Shown here one piece after another: positions 47,940 through 60,800 of a stretch of DNA of 64,000 nt. Positions within the stretch are counted from its first letter, which is position 1. Every line of letters begins with the position of its first letter. Source of the DNA: Schistocerca nitens (Eukaryota > Arthropoda > Insecta > Orthoptera > Acrididae); NCBI RefSeq assembly GCF_023898315.1, contig NC_064618.1, positions 181,775,548-181,839,547 on the forward strand, in the 5' to 3' direction. The notes below the pieces were generated by a model that saw only the letters and a program-made list of their open reading frames with translations, searched no databases and was not told the origin of the DNA. A program made the translations under genes and the position numbers.

Positions 47940-50900
47940 CCCCCCCCCCCATGAACCATGGACCTTGCCGTTGGTGGGGAGGCTTGCGTGCCTCAGCCTT
48001 ACAGATAGCCGTACCGTAGGTGCAACCACAACGGAGGGGTGTCTGTTGAGAGGCCAGACAAACGTGTGGTCCCTGAACAGGGCAACAACCTTTTCAGTAG
48101 TTGCAGGGGCAACAGTCTGTATGATTGACGGATCTGGCCTTGTAACACTAACCAAAACGGCCTTGCTGTGCTGGTACTGCGAAAGGCTGAAAGCAAGGGG
48201 TAACTAGAGCCGTAATTTTTTACATGCAGCTTTACTGTACGGTTTAGTGATGATGGCGTCCTCTTGGGTAAAATATTCCGAATCTCTGGGCGGGGACTAC
48301 TCAGGACTACGTTGTTATCAGGAGAAAGAAAACTGGCGTTCTATGGATCGGAGCGTGGAATGTCAGATCCCTTAATCGGGCAGGTCGGTTACAAAATTTA
48401 AAAAGGGAAATGGATAGGTTAAAGTTAGATTTAGTTGGAATTATCGAAGTTCGGTGGCAGGAGGTACAGGACTTATGGTCAGGTGAATACAGGGTTATAA
48501 ATACAAAATCAAATAGGAGTAATGCAGGAGTAGGTTTAATAATGAATAGGAAAATAGGAACGCGGGAAAGCTACAAACGGCATAGTGAACGCATTATTGT
48601 GGCCCCATGCCTACCACAGTAGCACATGTTTATATGCCAACTAGCTCCGCAGATGACGAAGAGATTGATGAAATGTATGATATAAAAGAAATTATTCAGA
48701 TAGTGAAGGGAGACGAAAATTTAATAGTCATGGGTGACTGGAACTCGATAATACGAAAAGGAAGAGAAGGAAACGTAGTAGGTGAATATGGAATGGGAGT
48801 AAGGAATGAAAGAGGAAGCCGCCTGGTAGAAGTTTTGCACAGAGCATAACTTCATCATAGCTAACACTTGGTTCAAAAATCATGAAAGAAGGTTGTATAC
48901 ATGGAAGAAGCCTGGAGATACTGGAAGGTCTCAGATAGATTACGTAACGATAAGACAGAGATTCAGGAACCAGGTTTTAAATTGTAAGACATTTCCAGGA
49001 GCATATGTGGACTCTGGCCACAATCTATTGGTTATGAAATGTAGATTAAAACTGAAGAAACTACAAAAAAGTGGGAATTTGAGGAGATGGGACTAGATAA
49101 ACTGAAAGAGCCAGAGGTTTTAGAGAGTTTCTGGGAGAGCATTAGGGAAGGATTGACAAGAATGGTGGAAAGAAATACATTATAAGAATGGGTAGCTTTG
49201 AGAGATGAAATAGTGAAGGTAGCAAAGGATCAAGTACGTAAAAGGACGATGGCTCATAGAAATACTTGGGTAACTGAAGATATACTGAATTTAATTGATG
49301 AAAGGAGAAAATAAAAAAATGCAGTAAATGAAGCAGGCAAAAAGGATTACAAAATTCTCAAAAATGAGATCGACAGGAAGTGCAAAATGGCTAAGCAGGG
49401 ATGGCTAGAGGACAAATGTAAGCATGTAGCGGCACATACCACTAAGGGTAAGATAGATACTGCCTATAGGAAAATTACAGAGACCTTTGGAGAAAAGAGG
49501 ACGACTTGCATGAATATCAAGAGCACAGATGGAAACACAGTACTGGGCAAAGAAGGGAAAGCAGAAAGGCGGAAGGAATAAAAAAAAAAATGGTTCAAAT
49601 GGCTCTGAGCACTATGGGACTTAACATCGGAGGTCATCAGTCCCCTAGAACTTAGAACTACTTAAACCTAACTAACCTAAGGACATCACACACATCCATG
49701 CCCGAGGCAGGATTCGAACCTGCGACCGTAGCGGAAGGAGTAGATAGAGGGTCTATACAAGGGCGATGTTCTTGAGCACATTATTACAGAAATGGAAGAG
49801 AATGTAGTTGAAGATGAAATGGGAGATATGATACTGCGCGAAGAGTTCGACAGAGCACTGAAAGACCTAAGTCGAAACAAGGCCCCAGGAGTAGACAACA
49901 TCCCATTAGAACTAATGACAGCCTCGGGAGAGCCAGGCCTAACAAAACTCTACCGTCTGGTGAGCAAGATGTGTGAGACAAGCGGAATACCCTCAGACTT
50001 CAAGAAGAATATAATAATTCCAATATCAAAGAAAGAAGGCATTGACAGGTGTGAAAATTATCGAACTATCAGTTTAATAAGTCACGGCTGCAAAATACTA
50101 AGACGCTTTACAGACGAATGGAAAAACTGGTAGAAGCCGACCTCGGACAAGATCAGTTTGGATTCCGTATAAAGGTTGGAACACGCGAGGCAATACGGAC
50201 CCTACGACTTATCTTAGAATAGATTAAGGAAAGGCAAACCTACGTTTCTAGCATTTGTAGACTTAAGAGAAAGCTTTTGACAATGTTGACTAGAATACTC
50301 TCTTTCAAATTCTGAAGGTGGTAGGGGTAAAATACAGGGAGCGAAAGGCTATTTACAATTTGTACAGAAACCAGATGGCAGTTATAAGAGTCGAGGGGCA
50401 TGAAAGGGAAGCAGTGGTTGGGAAAGGAGTGAGACAGGGTTGTAGCCTCTCCCCGATGTTATTCAATCTGTATATTGAGCAAGCAGTAAAGGAAACAAAA
50501 GAAAAATTCGGATTAGGTATTAAAATCCACGGAGAAGAAATAAAAACTTTGAGGTTCGCCGATGACACTGTTATTCTGTTAGAGACAGCAAAGGACTTGG
50601 AAGAGCAGTTGAATTGAATGGACAGTGTCTTGAAAGGAGGATATAAGATGAACGTCAACACAAGCAAAACGAGGATAATGGAATGTAGTCGAATTAAATC
50701 GGGTGATGCTGCGGGAATTATATTAGGAAGTGAGACACTTAAAGTAGTAAATAAGTTTTGCTATTTGGGGAGCAAAGTAACTGATGATGGTCGAAGTAGA
50801 GAGGATATAAAATGTAGACTGGCAATGGCAAGGAAAGCGTTTCTGAAGAAGAGAAATTTGGTAACATTGGGTATAGATGTGTCAGGAAGTCGTTTCTGAA

Positions 50901-51339
50901 AGTATTTGTATGGAGTGTAGCCATGTATGGAAGTGAAACGTGGACGATAAATAGTTTAGACAAGAAAAGAATAGAAGCTTTCGAAATGCGGTGCTACAGA
51001 AGAATGCTGAAGATTAGATGGGTAGATCACATAACTAATGAGGAGGTATTGAACAGAATTGGAGAGATGAGAAATTTGTGGCACAACTTGACTAGAAGAA
51101 GGGATCGGTTGGTAGGGCATATTCTGAGGCATCAAGGGATCACCAAATTTAGTATTGCAGGGCGTCGTGGAGGGTAAAAAATCGTAGAGGGAGACCAAGA
51201 GATGAATACACTGAACAGATTCAGAAGGATGTATGTTACAGTAAGTATTGGGAGATGAAGAAACTTGCACAGGATAGAGTAGCATGGAGAGCTGCATCAA
51301 ACCAGTCTCTGGACTGAAGACCGCAACAACACAACTAAC
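47940..51339 (+). mobile_element. RTE-type LINE, element B, full length, interrupted by a SINE
   Basis: It aligns with element A from the 5' C run and ATGAACCATGGACC block to the AACAACAC tail, with AATAAAG at 47933-47939 and again at 51340-51346 as a probable target-site duplication. The ORF is broken many times. EN fragments lie at 48410-48849 and 48893-49096, linker fragments at 49150-49570, and RT fragments at 49792-50133 and 50318-50617 (RQGCSLSPMLFNLYIEQ, FADDTVIL). C-terminal fragments lie at 50618-50899 and 50923-51177. It is intermediate in decay between A and C. A 5'-truncated SINE sits in it at 49580-49732. Confidence 0.94.
49580..49732 (-). mobile_element. tRNA-derived SINE (first family), 5'-truncated, inside element B
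   Basis: The tail is an A run followed by ATGGTTCAAATGGCTCTGAG. The body reads through to the B-box complement GATTCGAACCTGC at 49711 and stops before the A-box part of the tRNA head. GCGGAAGGAATA before and GCGGAAGGAGTA after form an 11- to 12-bp target-site duplication with one change. 5' truncation is typical of LINE-mobilised SINEs. Confidence 0.95.
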
Positions 51340-51432
51340 AATAAAGATGTATAATTGTTAATAAAGTTTGTATTATTTCAAAATATTTGAGAGTTGTCAC
51401 ATAAAAAACTCGGATGCATTACTTTCCAGCAC

Positions 51433-51935
51433 GCCCTCGTTTACAGCAAGAATGTTAGTGTGTTCAACATCACATCTTCGTCGAAGGTGACAACGGCGAA
51501 CAGAAACGGGACTGGACGAGGATGGCGTTAGGAATCGATCGTTTCTTCACTGAAGGAATTCATCTGCACCAACTTAGGTGAATCACTGGAGGGGGCCGGA
51601 GATTACGCGGTCAGTAGCCACACAGGTACACTGCACACTTCGAGCACGTCAGCAACTATATTTTATGTACGCACAAACAAAACTTTACATCGAAGAGGCT
51701 TTCAATTCATTGTTTGGGTCATATTGTGCCAGAATTTAACTAAACAGTGTCCACGCCCGGTTCTCACCACAGTTTTCGAGGTTTTCCTTGTTAGCAATGC
51801 AAATGCAGCGAATGGAAATTCGGTCCCAAATATTTCCAACTAGTTCTCTCTCCTTCACTACTTAAGTCCTCCACTATCCGATGGGTTGTTACTCGAACAG
51901 CCAATTCCACCTTTTGGGGCAGGAAATGAAAAGTA
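51433..51935. other. No gene supported
   Basis: Short spacer between the mariner end and the Tc1 foldback; nothing recognised. Confidence 0.45.
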
Positions 51936-53090
51936 CACACTCAATAAAAATGATGCACCATGAAGGAATTGTCCGAATAGGGAGGAAATCGGTAGTGTGA
52001 CGTACATGTGCAGATAAATGAATTATTACAATTCCAGAAAAAAATGGATGATTCAGAAGAAAGGGCTTCGCAAACTGAGCAGGTCAATAATTCGTTGGTC
52101 CACCTCTGGCTCTTACGCAAGCAGTTATTCGGTTTGGCATTGACTGACTGAGATGTTGGATGTCATCCTGAGGGATATCGTGTCAAATTCTGTCCAACTG
52201 GCGCGTTAGATGGTCAGAATCCCGAGCTGGTTGGATGGCCCGATGCGGCGACCTCGTTCGCCAAGATAGGATTTGGCAAGCACGAAGACAAGCAGCAGAG
52301 ACTCTCACCGTGTGCAGGCGAGCATTATCTTACTGAAATGTAAGGGCAGGATGGCTTGCCATTAAGGGCAATAAATAAATAAAATAAAAAACAAAAGCGA
52401 ATGACACCCAAAGGGGTCCTGCTATGAAAAGAAATGGCACCCCAGACCATCACTCCTGGTTGCTGGTTGTCGGGTCGTGTGGCGGACGACAGTCACGTTG
52501 GTATTCCATCGCTGCCCAGGGCGTCTCAAGACACGTCTTCAGCCTGGAAACTCACTGACTGGAGTAGTCTTCAGCGACGAATCCCACTTCGAACTGATCC
52601 CTGATGACTAGCGAAGACGTGTCTGGAGATGTCCCTATTTTACGTTTCTGCAAGATAAATGCCGCCCACACACGGCGAGAGTATCTACTACTTGTCTTCG
52701 TACTTACGGTACCTAATCCTACTTCGGTCAGCAAGGTTGCCCGATGTCTCCCCAATTGAGAACGTCTGGAGCACTGTGGGCTGAGCCCTCCACGCAGCTT
52801 GGATTCTTGACGATCTAACGCGCCAATTAGACAGAATTTTTGCACGATATCCCTTAGGAGGGCATCCGCCAACTCTATCAATCAATTTCGAGCCGAGTAA
52901 CTGGTTGGATAAGGGCCAGAGGTGGACTAACGCGTTACAGACTTTCTCAATTCTAAGGCTCTTTCTGTTGAATAAATCATCCAGTTTTTTCTGAAATTGT
53001 AATAATATGTGTGTGTACATGTACACTACATCTACCGATTTCCATTCCATTCAGATGTTCTATCTTTTTTTGTCTCAGAGTGTATTTTAA
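51936..53090. mobile_element. Foldback element built from two inverted copies of a Tc1-type 3' half
   Basis: The outer ends are mirrored: GAAATCGGTAG with GTACATG, then ATTATTACAATT-CAGAAAAAA and TGGATGATT at 51985-52055, and their reverse complements at 52970-53050. The left arm holds the C-terminal half of a Tc1-type transposase on the minus strand. The right arm holds the same half on the plus strand (MSPQ/IENVWS region near 52750, LTRQLDRIFARYPLGGHPPTL near 52816-52880). The first catalytic block (VVFSDESHFEL, 52565-52597) is present once, in a 72-bp loop between GACACGTCTTC (52530-52540) and GAAGACGTGTC (52613-52623). The arms differ by roughly a quarter of positions, so it is old and cannot encode a protein. 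Confidence 0.85.
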
Positions 53091-53393
53091 CAAAATGGGG
53101 ATCTGCACTCTATCAGTACTAAGAGTCCAGTGTCTTAACAATGAGCAACCTAGCTTCATTTCGTAACAATAAATTCCCTCCCCAATTCTTGAAAAAATCG
53201 ATCTACCATGTATAAAACAGCTCCAAACGCCTGATTACAAACGAATTAATTAGTTAAATATTTGACATTAAGCACGTAAGCGAGAAAATGTTTACAAAGC
53301 TTTGAAATAAGTGTTCTCGTTAAAAAACACGAGATTAGTATAGTCTGGGTAATTTGCGCTCAGTTTTAAGAAAAACGTATCTCAATATTTATG

Positions 53394-53578
53394 GCTCTGA
53401 GCACTATGGGACTTAACATCTTAGGTCATCAGTCTCCTAGAACTTAGAACTACTTAAACCTAACTAATCTAAGGACATCACACACATCCATGCCCGAGGC
53501 AGGATTAGAACCTGCGACCGTAGCAGTCCCGCGGTTCCGGACTACAGCGCCTAGAACCGCATGACCACCGCGGCCGGC
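53394..53578 (-). mobile_element. tRNA-derived SINE (first family) with perfect 13-bp target duplication
   Basis: CTCAATATTTATG occurs at 53381-53393 and 53579-53591, exactly flanking the element. The tRNA-like head end (CGCGGCCGG) is complete, but the 3' tail before GGCTCTGAGC is missing. The B-box complement is GATTAGAACCTGC, with one change. Confidence 0.96.
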
Positions 53579-53711
53579 TCAATATTTATGACTGCGTATG
53601 TCTTGAACTCTAGATTAGATCAACTACTTGTTCAATGCATCATGAATACGATACTCAGTTATGATGTGGAACGTGTTAGATTAACAAAAGATTTCTTTAC
53701 ATGACAATTCT

Positions 53712-54637
<926 letters not shown>

Positions 54638-55135
54638 AATAATTTAATGAAACTTCCTGGCAGATTAAAACTGTGTGCCCGACCGAGACTCGAACTCGGG
54701 ACCTTTGCCTTTCGCGGGCAACTGCTCTACCATCTGAGCTACCGAAGCACGACTCACGCCCGGTACCCACAGCTTTACTTCTGCCAGTACCTCGTCTCCT
54801 ACCTTCCAAACTTTACAGAAGCTCTCCTGCGAACCTTGCAGAACTAGCACTCCTGACAGAAAGGATATTGCGGAGACATGGCTTAGCCACAGCCTGGGGG
54901 ATGTTTCCAGAATGAGATTTTCACTCTGCAGCGGAGTGTGCGCTGATATGAAACTTCCTGGCAGATTAAAACTGTGTGCCCGACCGAGACTCGAACTCGG
55001 GACCTTTGCCTTTCGCGGGCAAAGGTCCCGAGTTCGAGTCTCGGTCGGGCACACAGTTTTAATCTGCCAGGAAGTTTCATATCAGCGCACACTCCGCTGC
55101 AGAGTGAAAATCTCATTCTGGAATAATTTAATGAA
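54638..55135. mobile_element. tRNA-like repeat inserted as tandem plus palindrome, 14-bp target duplication
   Basis: The direct repeat AATAATTTAATGAA lies at 54638-54651 and 55122-55135. Between them is one complete 301-bp unit (ATGAAACTTCCTGGCAG start at 54647, next start at 54948) that contains a minus-strand tRNA-like gene. A second, incomplete unit follows and turns back on itself. 54907-55010 is the exact reverse complement of 55018-55121 (104 bp), with a 7-nt centre at 55011-55017. That centre is the anticodon loop of the tRNA-like gene. The two halves of the anticodon stem are where the arms meet. Confidence 0.95.
54676..54749 (-). tRNA. tRNA-like gene, Ser(CGA)-type anticodon
   Basis: A-box TAGCTCAGATGG and B-box GGTTCGAGTCT-type (AGTTCGAGTCT) are recognisable. 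The anticodon stem TTGCC/GGCAA encloses the loop CGCGAAA, which puts CGA at 54712-54714. It lacks the long variable arm of real serine tRNAs, and position 33 is G, so it is a tRNA-derived repeat rather than a decoding tRNA. A TTTT lies a few bases beyond its 3' end (minus sense). Confidence 0.65.
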
Positions 55136-55261
55136 TATTAAGTTAAATAAGCAAACTGAGTCTTGCATTCGACGGCGATATTCTAGGACATAGATTACGC
55201 TTCTCGAACAGCGCCAAGAGCTTACCGTCCCCGAACGGAGGGACGGATAATAAGCAACTCT

Positions 55262-55500
55262 TAACTTTCTTGCCGGATTGAAACTATACACACACCTGGG
55301 AATAGTACACAGAAACTTACCTTTCGCGAACATTTCTCTCAACCGCTGAGCTATGAAGGCACGTCCCACACGTCCTCGCAAATTAATTTCTGCCAAAGCC
55401 TCTCCCCAAATTTGACAGATGTTTCCCCCACACTGTATTGATTTTAATCTGCCAGGAAGGTTCCTAAAAGCGCACGCTTCACTACATATTGAACGATTCA
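55262..55500. repeat. Decayed copy of the same tRNA-like repeat
   Basis: The order of blocks matches the unit at 54647: TTTCTTGCCGG..TTGAAACT, ACTTACCTTTCGCGAAC, CGCTGAGCTATGAAGGCACG, AATTTCTGCCA and CTCCCCAAATTTGACAGA. It is followed by an inverted end, TTTTAATCTGCCAGGAAGGTTCC, at 55441. So a second, older insertion next to the young one also shows an inverted end. Confidence 0.75.
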
Positions 55501-55730
55501 TTTTCTCTAATCAGCAACAGTGTCACCTGCTCTTAAATACACGTGACAAAGCGTATATTTGTGCAAAGGTTTGTGATCAAAAACTTTACGCCACTATTTT
55601 CCCTCCTCTTGCCGGCGAAGTACTATCGGCGAATATTTCTTCCACCATCGGGATACGAACCGAGTACTTGAAGAGTCGAGCGTCACGGCGCAAGTGTGCA
55701 CTACCGATCAGGGCTACAGAGGTAAGTATA

Positions 55731-57117
55731 CACTAACGGGGAAAAATCACAGAACCACGAAATAATCAACAGAGAGTAATAAAATTTCTGGAATACACTT
55801 ATCTCGGTAACATATTTAAGTGATTAACGTTGCAAGTTCAGAGGGTAATGTAATCGAGAGAAAAGTCTTTGCAGATGTGGAATGCTGGTACACTAATAAC
55901 AGGTGTGACCGCCAGAATGTTGAATGCAAGCACGCGAACGTGCATGCATTGTGGTATACCGGTGTCGGTGTCAGCTTGTGCGACGGAGTTCCATGCCTGT
56001 TGCTCTTGGTAGGTCAATACAGGGACGGTTAATGCTGGTTGCGGATGAAGCTAGAGTTGTCGTCCGATGATGCCCCATGCATGATCGATTGGAGACAGAT
56101 CTGTTCACCGAGTAGGCCAAGGTAATATATCGACACTTTGTAGAGCATGCCGGGTTACAACAGCGGTATGGGGGCGAGCGTTGTCCTGTTGGAAAACACT
56201 CACTGGAATGCCCTTCACGAATCGCAGCACAACAGGTCGAGAAACACCCACTAGACGTTGTTCATGAACAGCAACACACGTCGAATCACCAGAGTGACGA
56301 ACAAAGTTGCAGTCTGGGTGCGTGGATAACAACAAGAGTGCTCCTGCTGTCATAGGAAATCGTAATCCCAGACCATAACTCTAGGTGTATGTCCAGTGTG
56401 TCTTGGCCCCAGACAGGTAGGTTGCAGGTGCTCACCGGTTTTATACCTAACCCCACAGTACCATGCTAGGTACCAAGGCAAAACCGGTTTTCATCAGAAA
56501 ACGCAACGGACTTCCGCTCTGGCCTCCCACTGAGCTCTCGCTTGACACCACCGAAGTCGCAAATGGCGGTGGTTTGCGGGCAGTGGAATGCACCCTACTT
56601 GTAACAGTTCGTTGTGCCACTGTGGTGCCAACTGCTGCTCAAATTGCTGCTGCAGATGCGGTGCGATGCGCCAGAGTCATATGCCGAACACGATGGTCTT
56701 CCCTCTCGGTAGTGCCACGTGGCGGTTCGGAGCCCGATCTTCTTGCAACCGCACCTTCTGGCGACCACCGCTGCCAGCAATCGAGTACAGTGGCTACATT
56801 TCTGCAGTCTTCCTGCAGTATCGCAGAAGAAACTTCCAGTTACTCATAGCCCTATTACACGACCTCGTCCAAACTCAATGAGGTGGTGTTAATGGCGTCG
56901 CCGTCTTTACTGACATCAGCTCACTACGTCCAATCTCAAACGTAACTAATGCTCACGACCGTTACAGCGCGTAGTTAAAGTAAACATCGTCACAGTGGCG
57001 CTACTAGCGCCGCTATTATGCGACTGGTACGAAATTTGAATAGACGACATCATTCAGATGTAAAAACACACTACAAACTTTCGTTTATCTTGTGTTGGGA
57101 CTTTTTTCCCCTCAGTG
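55731..57117 (-). mobile_element. Tc1-type transposon, decayed
   Basis: The ends CACTAACGGGGAAAAATC (55731) and its mirror TTTTTTCCCCTCAGTG (57102-57117) form the terminal inverted repeats, next to TA. On the minus strand a decayed transposase is visible. VFQQDNARPHTAVVTRHALQ (second catalytic Asp) lies at 56145-56205, then a WPTR block and TDLSPIDHAWGII near 56070-56110. Upstream are the VWG-type and DESRF regions in broken frames to about 56900. The third catalytic residue region reads PID instead of PIE. A family distinct from both other Tc1 elements here. Confidence 0.85.
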
Positions 57118-57889
57118 TCTACAGTGAACATACTGAAATCTTTGTTTTCATTAACCGAGGAGGTCCTTGCTTGGAGAGTAATGGGATTGCTTTCGAACAT
57201 CGTCCAAGAGGAAGAATAAGCGCGAAAAACAAGTTGGTCCAACAAAGCACAGTATAATTCGAATTGGATCATAAATACGACGTAATCAAGTGTATTGATG
57301 AGTAAATAATCCACATGTTTATCCACGTATTTACGTGACAAAGGAAGGCAGTTCACCGGGAGTATCATGATTAGGCTCTTATGACGCCATAGTAAACGCG
57401 AAGCGTATTCGAACGTGCTACGCCCCTGCACCGCCAACCTCCTTAGACATTACCTGCGATTAGCAGCTCTAACATAGTGGGGCATTTGACATTTAACAAC
57501 ATAAAACTGCCCACACTTTTACCGACGCGGAAATGCTTACCTCAACATCGTTCTTCCGCAACAAGGGACACAAGAAAAGGATCTGAATGTCTCCCGCATT
57601 CTCCGGATTCAGCACTACTCTATGCTACCTCTACACTACTACCTCTGTAACACTGTAACGCTAAAGCACAAACGATAAACGTGTTACACTGGTAGGGCTC
57701 TGGGGATAAACAGCAAATGCAGTCACACTTTCACGAATGTCACTCAGGCAACAATTCGTCACAAGAAGGTCTACCTGCACGTTTTCCACAGCCATTTTGG
57801 GGAAGGACGGTAACTTTGTCTTACTTATCAATTTAGCATCATGTTTATAAAGTACCAGGGGACCCTTGAGAAACTTTCGTACTTTTATA
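57118..57889. other. No gene supported
   Basis: Spacer between the Tc1 relic and the LINE relic; nothing recognised. Confidence 0.45.
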
Positions 57890-60800
57890 ATTTTAAATAA
57901 TGACACTATTTGGAATAAGTGTAGTCGTTGGTATATGGGTAGTTGTGGAAATGAAGAAAATATAGGGAGAGGAGTTACCAGATTTGTCAGAAATGGTTTT
58001 CATTTCAAGAATATTGATGTCAATAATTTTTGCTCAGAACAGCACTTAGAAGCTTGTACAACAGAAGTGAAATTTCATAATAAATTCTTTATACTGAAGT
58101 GTATACAGAGCACCTTTAGGAAACTTTAACCTCTTCAAAAACAATCTGGAAGTTCTTTTAGCCCATCTCAAACTATAGAACAAGGAAATAGTGGTTGCTG
58201 GTGACTTTAATGTGGATTTCTTCAAAAACTCTGTCAGAGAACAATTCGCAACCAGCAACACTGTCATTCAATTTAATTCCGACTGTGAACTTTGCAACTA
58301 GGGTATGTAAATGCTCTGAGACTGCTGTTGACAATATCTTTGTAGAAACATCTAGGGGGAAAAGTCATATAACAAAACCAATACGGGCTTCCAGCAATGA
58401 CGTGCAGCATCTTAAATGTTGAAACTTGTCAGGATATAAAATCTATTACTGATCAGAGGGTGGTAATAAATCAGTCAAAAGTTGAGAACTTTAGGAGAGT
58501 GCTCAAGGACATGGACTGGACAGATGTTTACAATACTTCTGTTTCAAAAGGAAAATACAAAGCAACTGTTTAATAAAGTTACTGCCTCATTTGAAAATCG
58601 TTTTCCCCTAAAGGTAACCTAAAGTAAACAGAAGTCGAAAAATAAACCGTGGATTACACAAGGACTAAAGGTATCATATGGGATAAAAAGGAAAGTGTAT
58701 CTATTACCTATGAACAGCTCTGATGTTAGCATTGTAATATATAACAAAGAATACTGTAAAATATTAAAGCAAGTAATCAGAAATCTACGTAGCTTCATTA
58801 TGAGAAAAAGATAGAGGAACGGCTAGCTATAAAAATAAATTCGACATTGATAACAAGTGCATGTAGTGTTGCAAACCTCTTAAACAAGTACTTTGTTTCT
58901 GTCACTGACAGCTTGGGGCTATCAGGTTCGGGAGTATCTGAGACCAGTCTTTACACATAACTTCAATAAAATGTAAATGACACTCATTCCTTCCAGGCAA
59001 GTAGCATCCATCATAAAATACTTAAAGATCAGAGTACTCCAGAGATTATGATAACATATCAACGAAGTTAAGCAAAGACTGAGTTGAATTCTATCTTAAG
59101 TTATTTGTGTAATCAATCTCTTATCAGTGGAACATTTCCAGACTGACTAAAACATGCCGAATCTAAGGCTCTTTACAAGAAGGGGGTGGAGGGATAAAGA
59201 TATACCGTCAAGCTATTGACCAGTTTCACTTTTCCCAGATTTCCCAAAATATTTGAAAAGGTTGTGGTCAAGCATCTTCTTAAGCATCTGACTGCAAATA
59301 ATTTATCGTCCGCCGGCCTGTTGGCCGAGCGGTTCTAGGCGCTTCAGTCTGGAACTACGCGACCGCTACGGCCGCAGGTTCGGATCCTGCCTCGGGCATG
59401 AATGTGTGTGATGTCCTTTAGTTAGTTAGGTTTAAGTAGTTCTAAGTTCTAGGGGGCTGATGACCTCAGAAGTTAAGTCCCATAGTGCTCAGAGCCATTT
59501 GAGCCAATTTATTGTCCAAGCCGCAGTTTAGGTTTCTTAAAGGTTCTGACAGAGAGAAAGCTATTTGCACATACATTGAGAATGTATTTAATTCATTAAA
59601 TAACAAATTGGAGGCTAGTGGCATTTTCCGTGATGTATCAAACGCCTTTCTCCGTGTGATCACAGCTTTCTCTTAAGTGATCACAGCTTTCTCTAAAGTA
59701 AATTGGAATATTATGGTGTCACTGGCAGTGCTCCAAAATGCTTCAAGTCTCACCTAACTAACAGGAAACAAAGAGTGCCTTTCGAAATACCCATGGAGTA
59801 AGTAATCAGTCTTCATCTGATTGGGAATTAATTACATATGATTTTCTTCAAGGTTACATCTTGGGTTCACTGCTTTTTCTTGTTTAGATTAATGACCTCT
59901 GGTCTGATGCATTGCCAGATGTTAAATTTGATTTGTGTGCAGATAATACAAACATTGCAATAAATAGCAAATCAAGATTTAGAATTGGCTGCTGATCAAA
60001 TTTCACTGACATTAATAACGGTTTAAAGCTAATTCATTGTCATTAATCTTTGAAAAGACCCATTACATGATGTTCGGAACCTGTTCAAGATTTCCTTCCA
60101 GCATGTGTATAACATATGAAAACAAGGAGATACAAGAGATTGACAGTGTTACAGTTCTGGGGTTACAACTCGATAATAAATTCAGTTGGGAACTGCATGC
60201 CACAGAAATCCTGAAGCGGCTAAACAAGTCTGTACTTGCAATGTGAATGACAGCAAATGTAGGAGATATAAGTATTAAAAACCTTACATACTTTCATTCT
60301 ATTACGTAATATGGGCTCATACTTCAGGGTACCTTGTCAAACTGAGCAAAAGTTTCTATAGTCCAAAAGCGTGTAATAAGACTCATTTGTGGTGTAAATT
60401 CAAGATCATCATACAGAAAACTTTTCAAGGAACTGGGTATTCTAACCACTACTTCTCAGTATATTAATTTCTTAAAGAAATTTGTTGTAAATAGTACGTC
60501 TCTGTTTCCAACTAATAACTCAATACACAGTGTCAATGGCAGGGGTAAGAACAATCTACATAAAGACCTAAAATCACTTACCTTGGTCCAAAATGGGGTC
60601 CAATACTCAGGAACACACATTTTCAACAAACTGCCAGCAACCATTAAAAACTTGGTTTCAGATAAAGCAAAGTTTAAATAGAGTATGAAAGACTTTTTGG
60701 TAGGCAACTCATTCTACTCTATAAGTGAATATCTTAACTGGAAGTTTAGGCCAGCTTAAGTAAAAAATGTATGTTAGATTTCAGTTTTGACTGCACTTGA

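Larger units (their letters stand above)
47389..51432 (+). mobile_element. Deleted mariner element, split by RTE element B
   Basis: The left part (47389-47932) begins with GGGGCCGTGCTGAAAAGCAATG. An N-terminal transposase piece (MSVREKQRAVIEFLNAQNV, 47568) is followed by a jump to the C-terminal piece (SDFHLFPNL, then frames containing YCDNINKLVFRWEKCVRCQGDYVER near 47845-47915). The right part (51340-51432) continues with TCACATAAAAAACTCGG and GCATTACTTTCCAGCACGCCCTCG, the inverted counterpart of the left end. The DDE catalytic centre is missing, so this was a non-autonomous deletion derivative before the LINE inserted. The joining of the two halves is inference from matching ends. Confidence 0.75.

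Noticed and set aside
54707..55030. Functional tRNA-Ser genes
   Set aside because: No long variable arm, wrong base at position 33, and the copies belong to a repeat.
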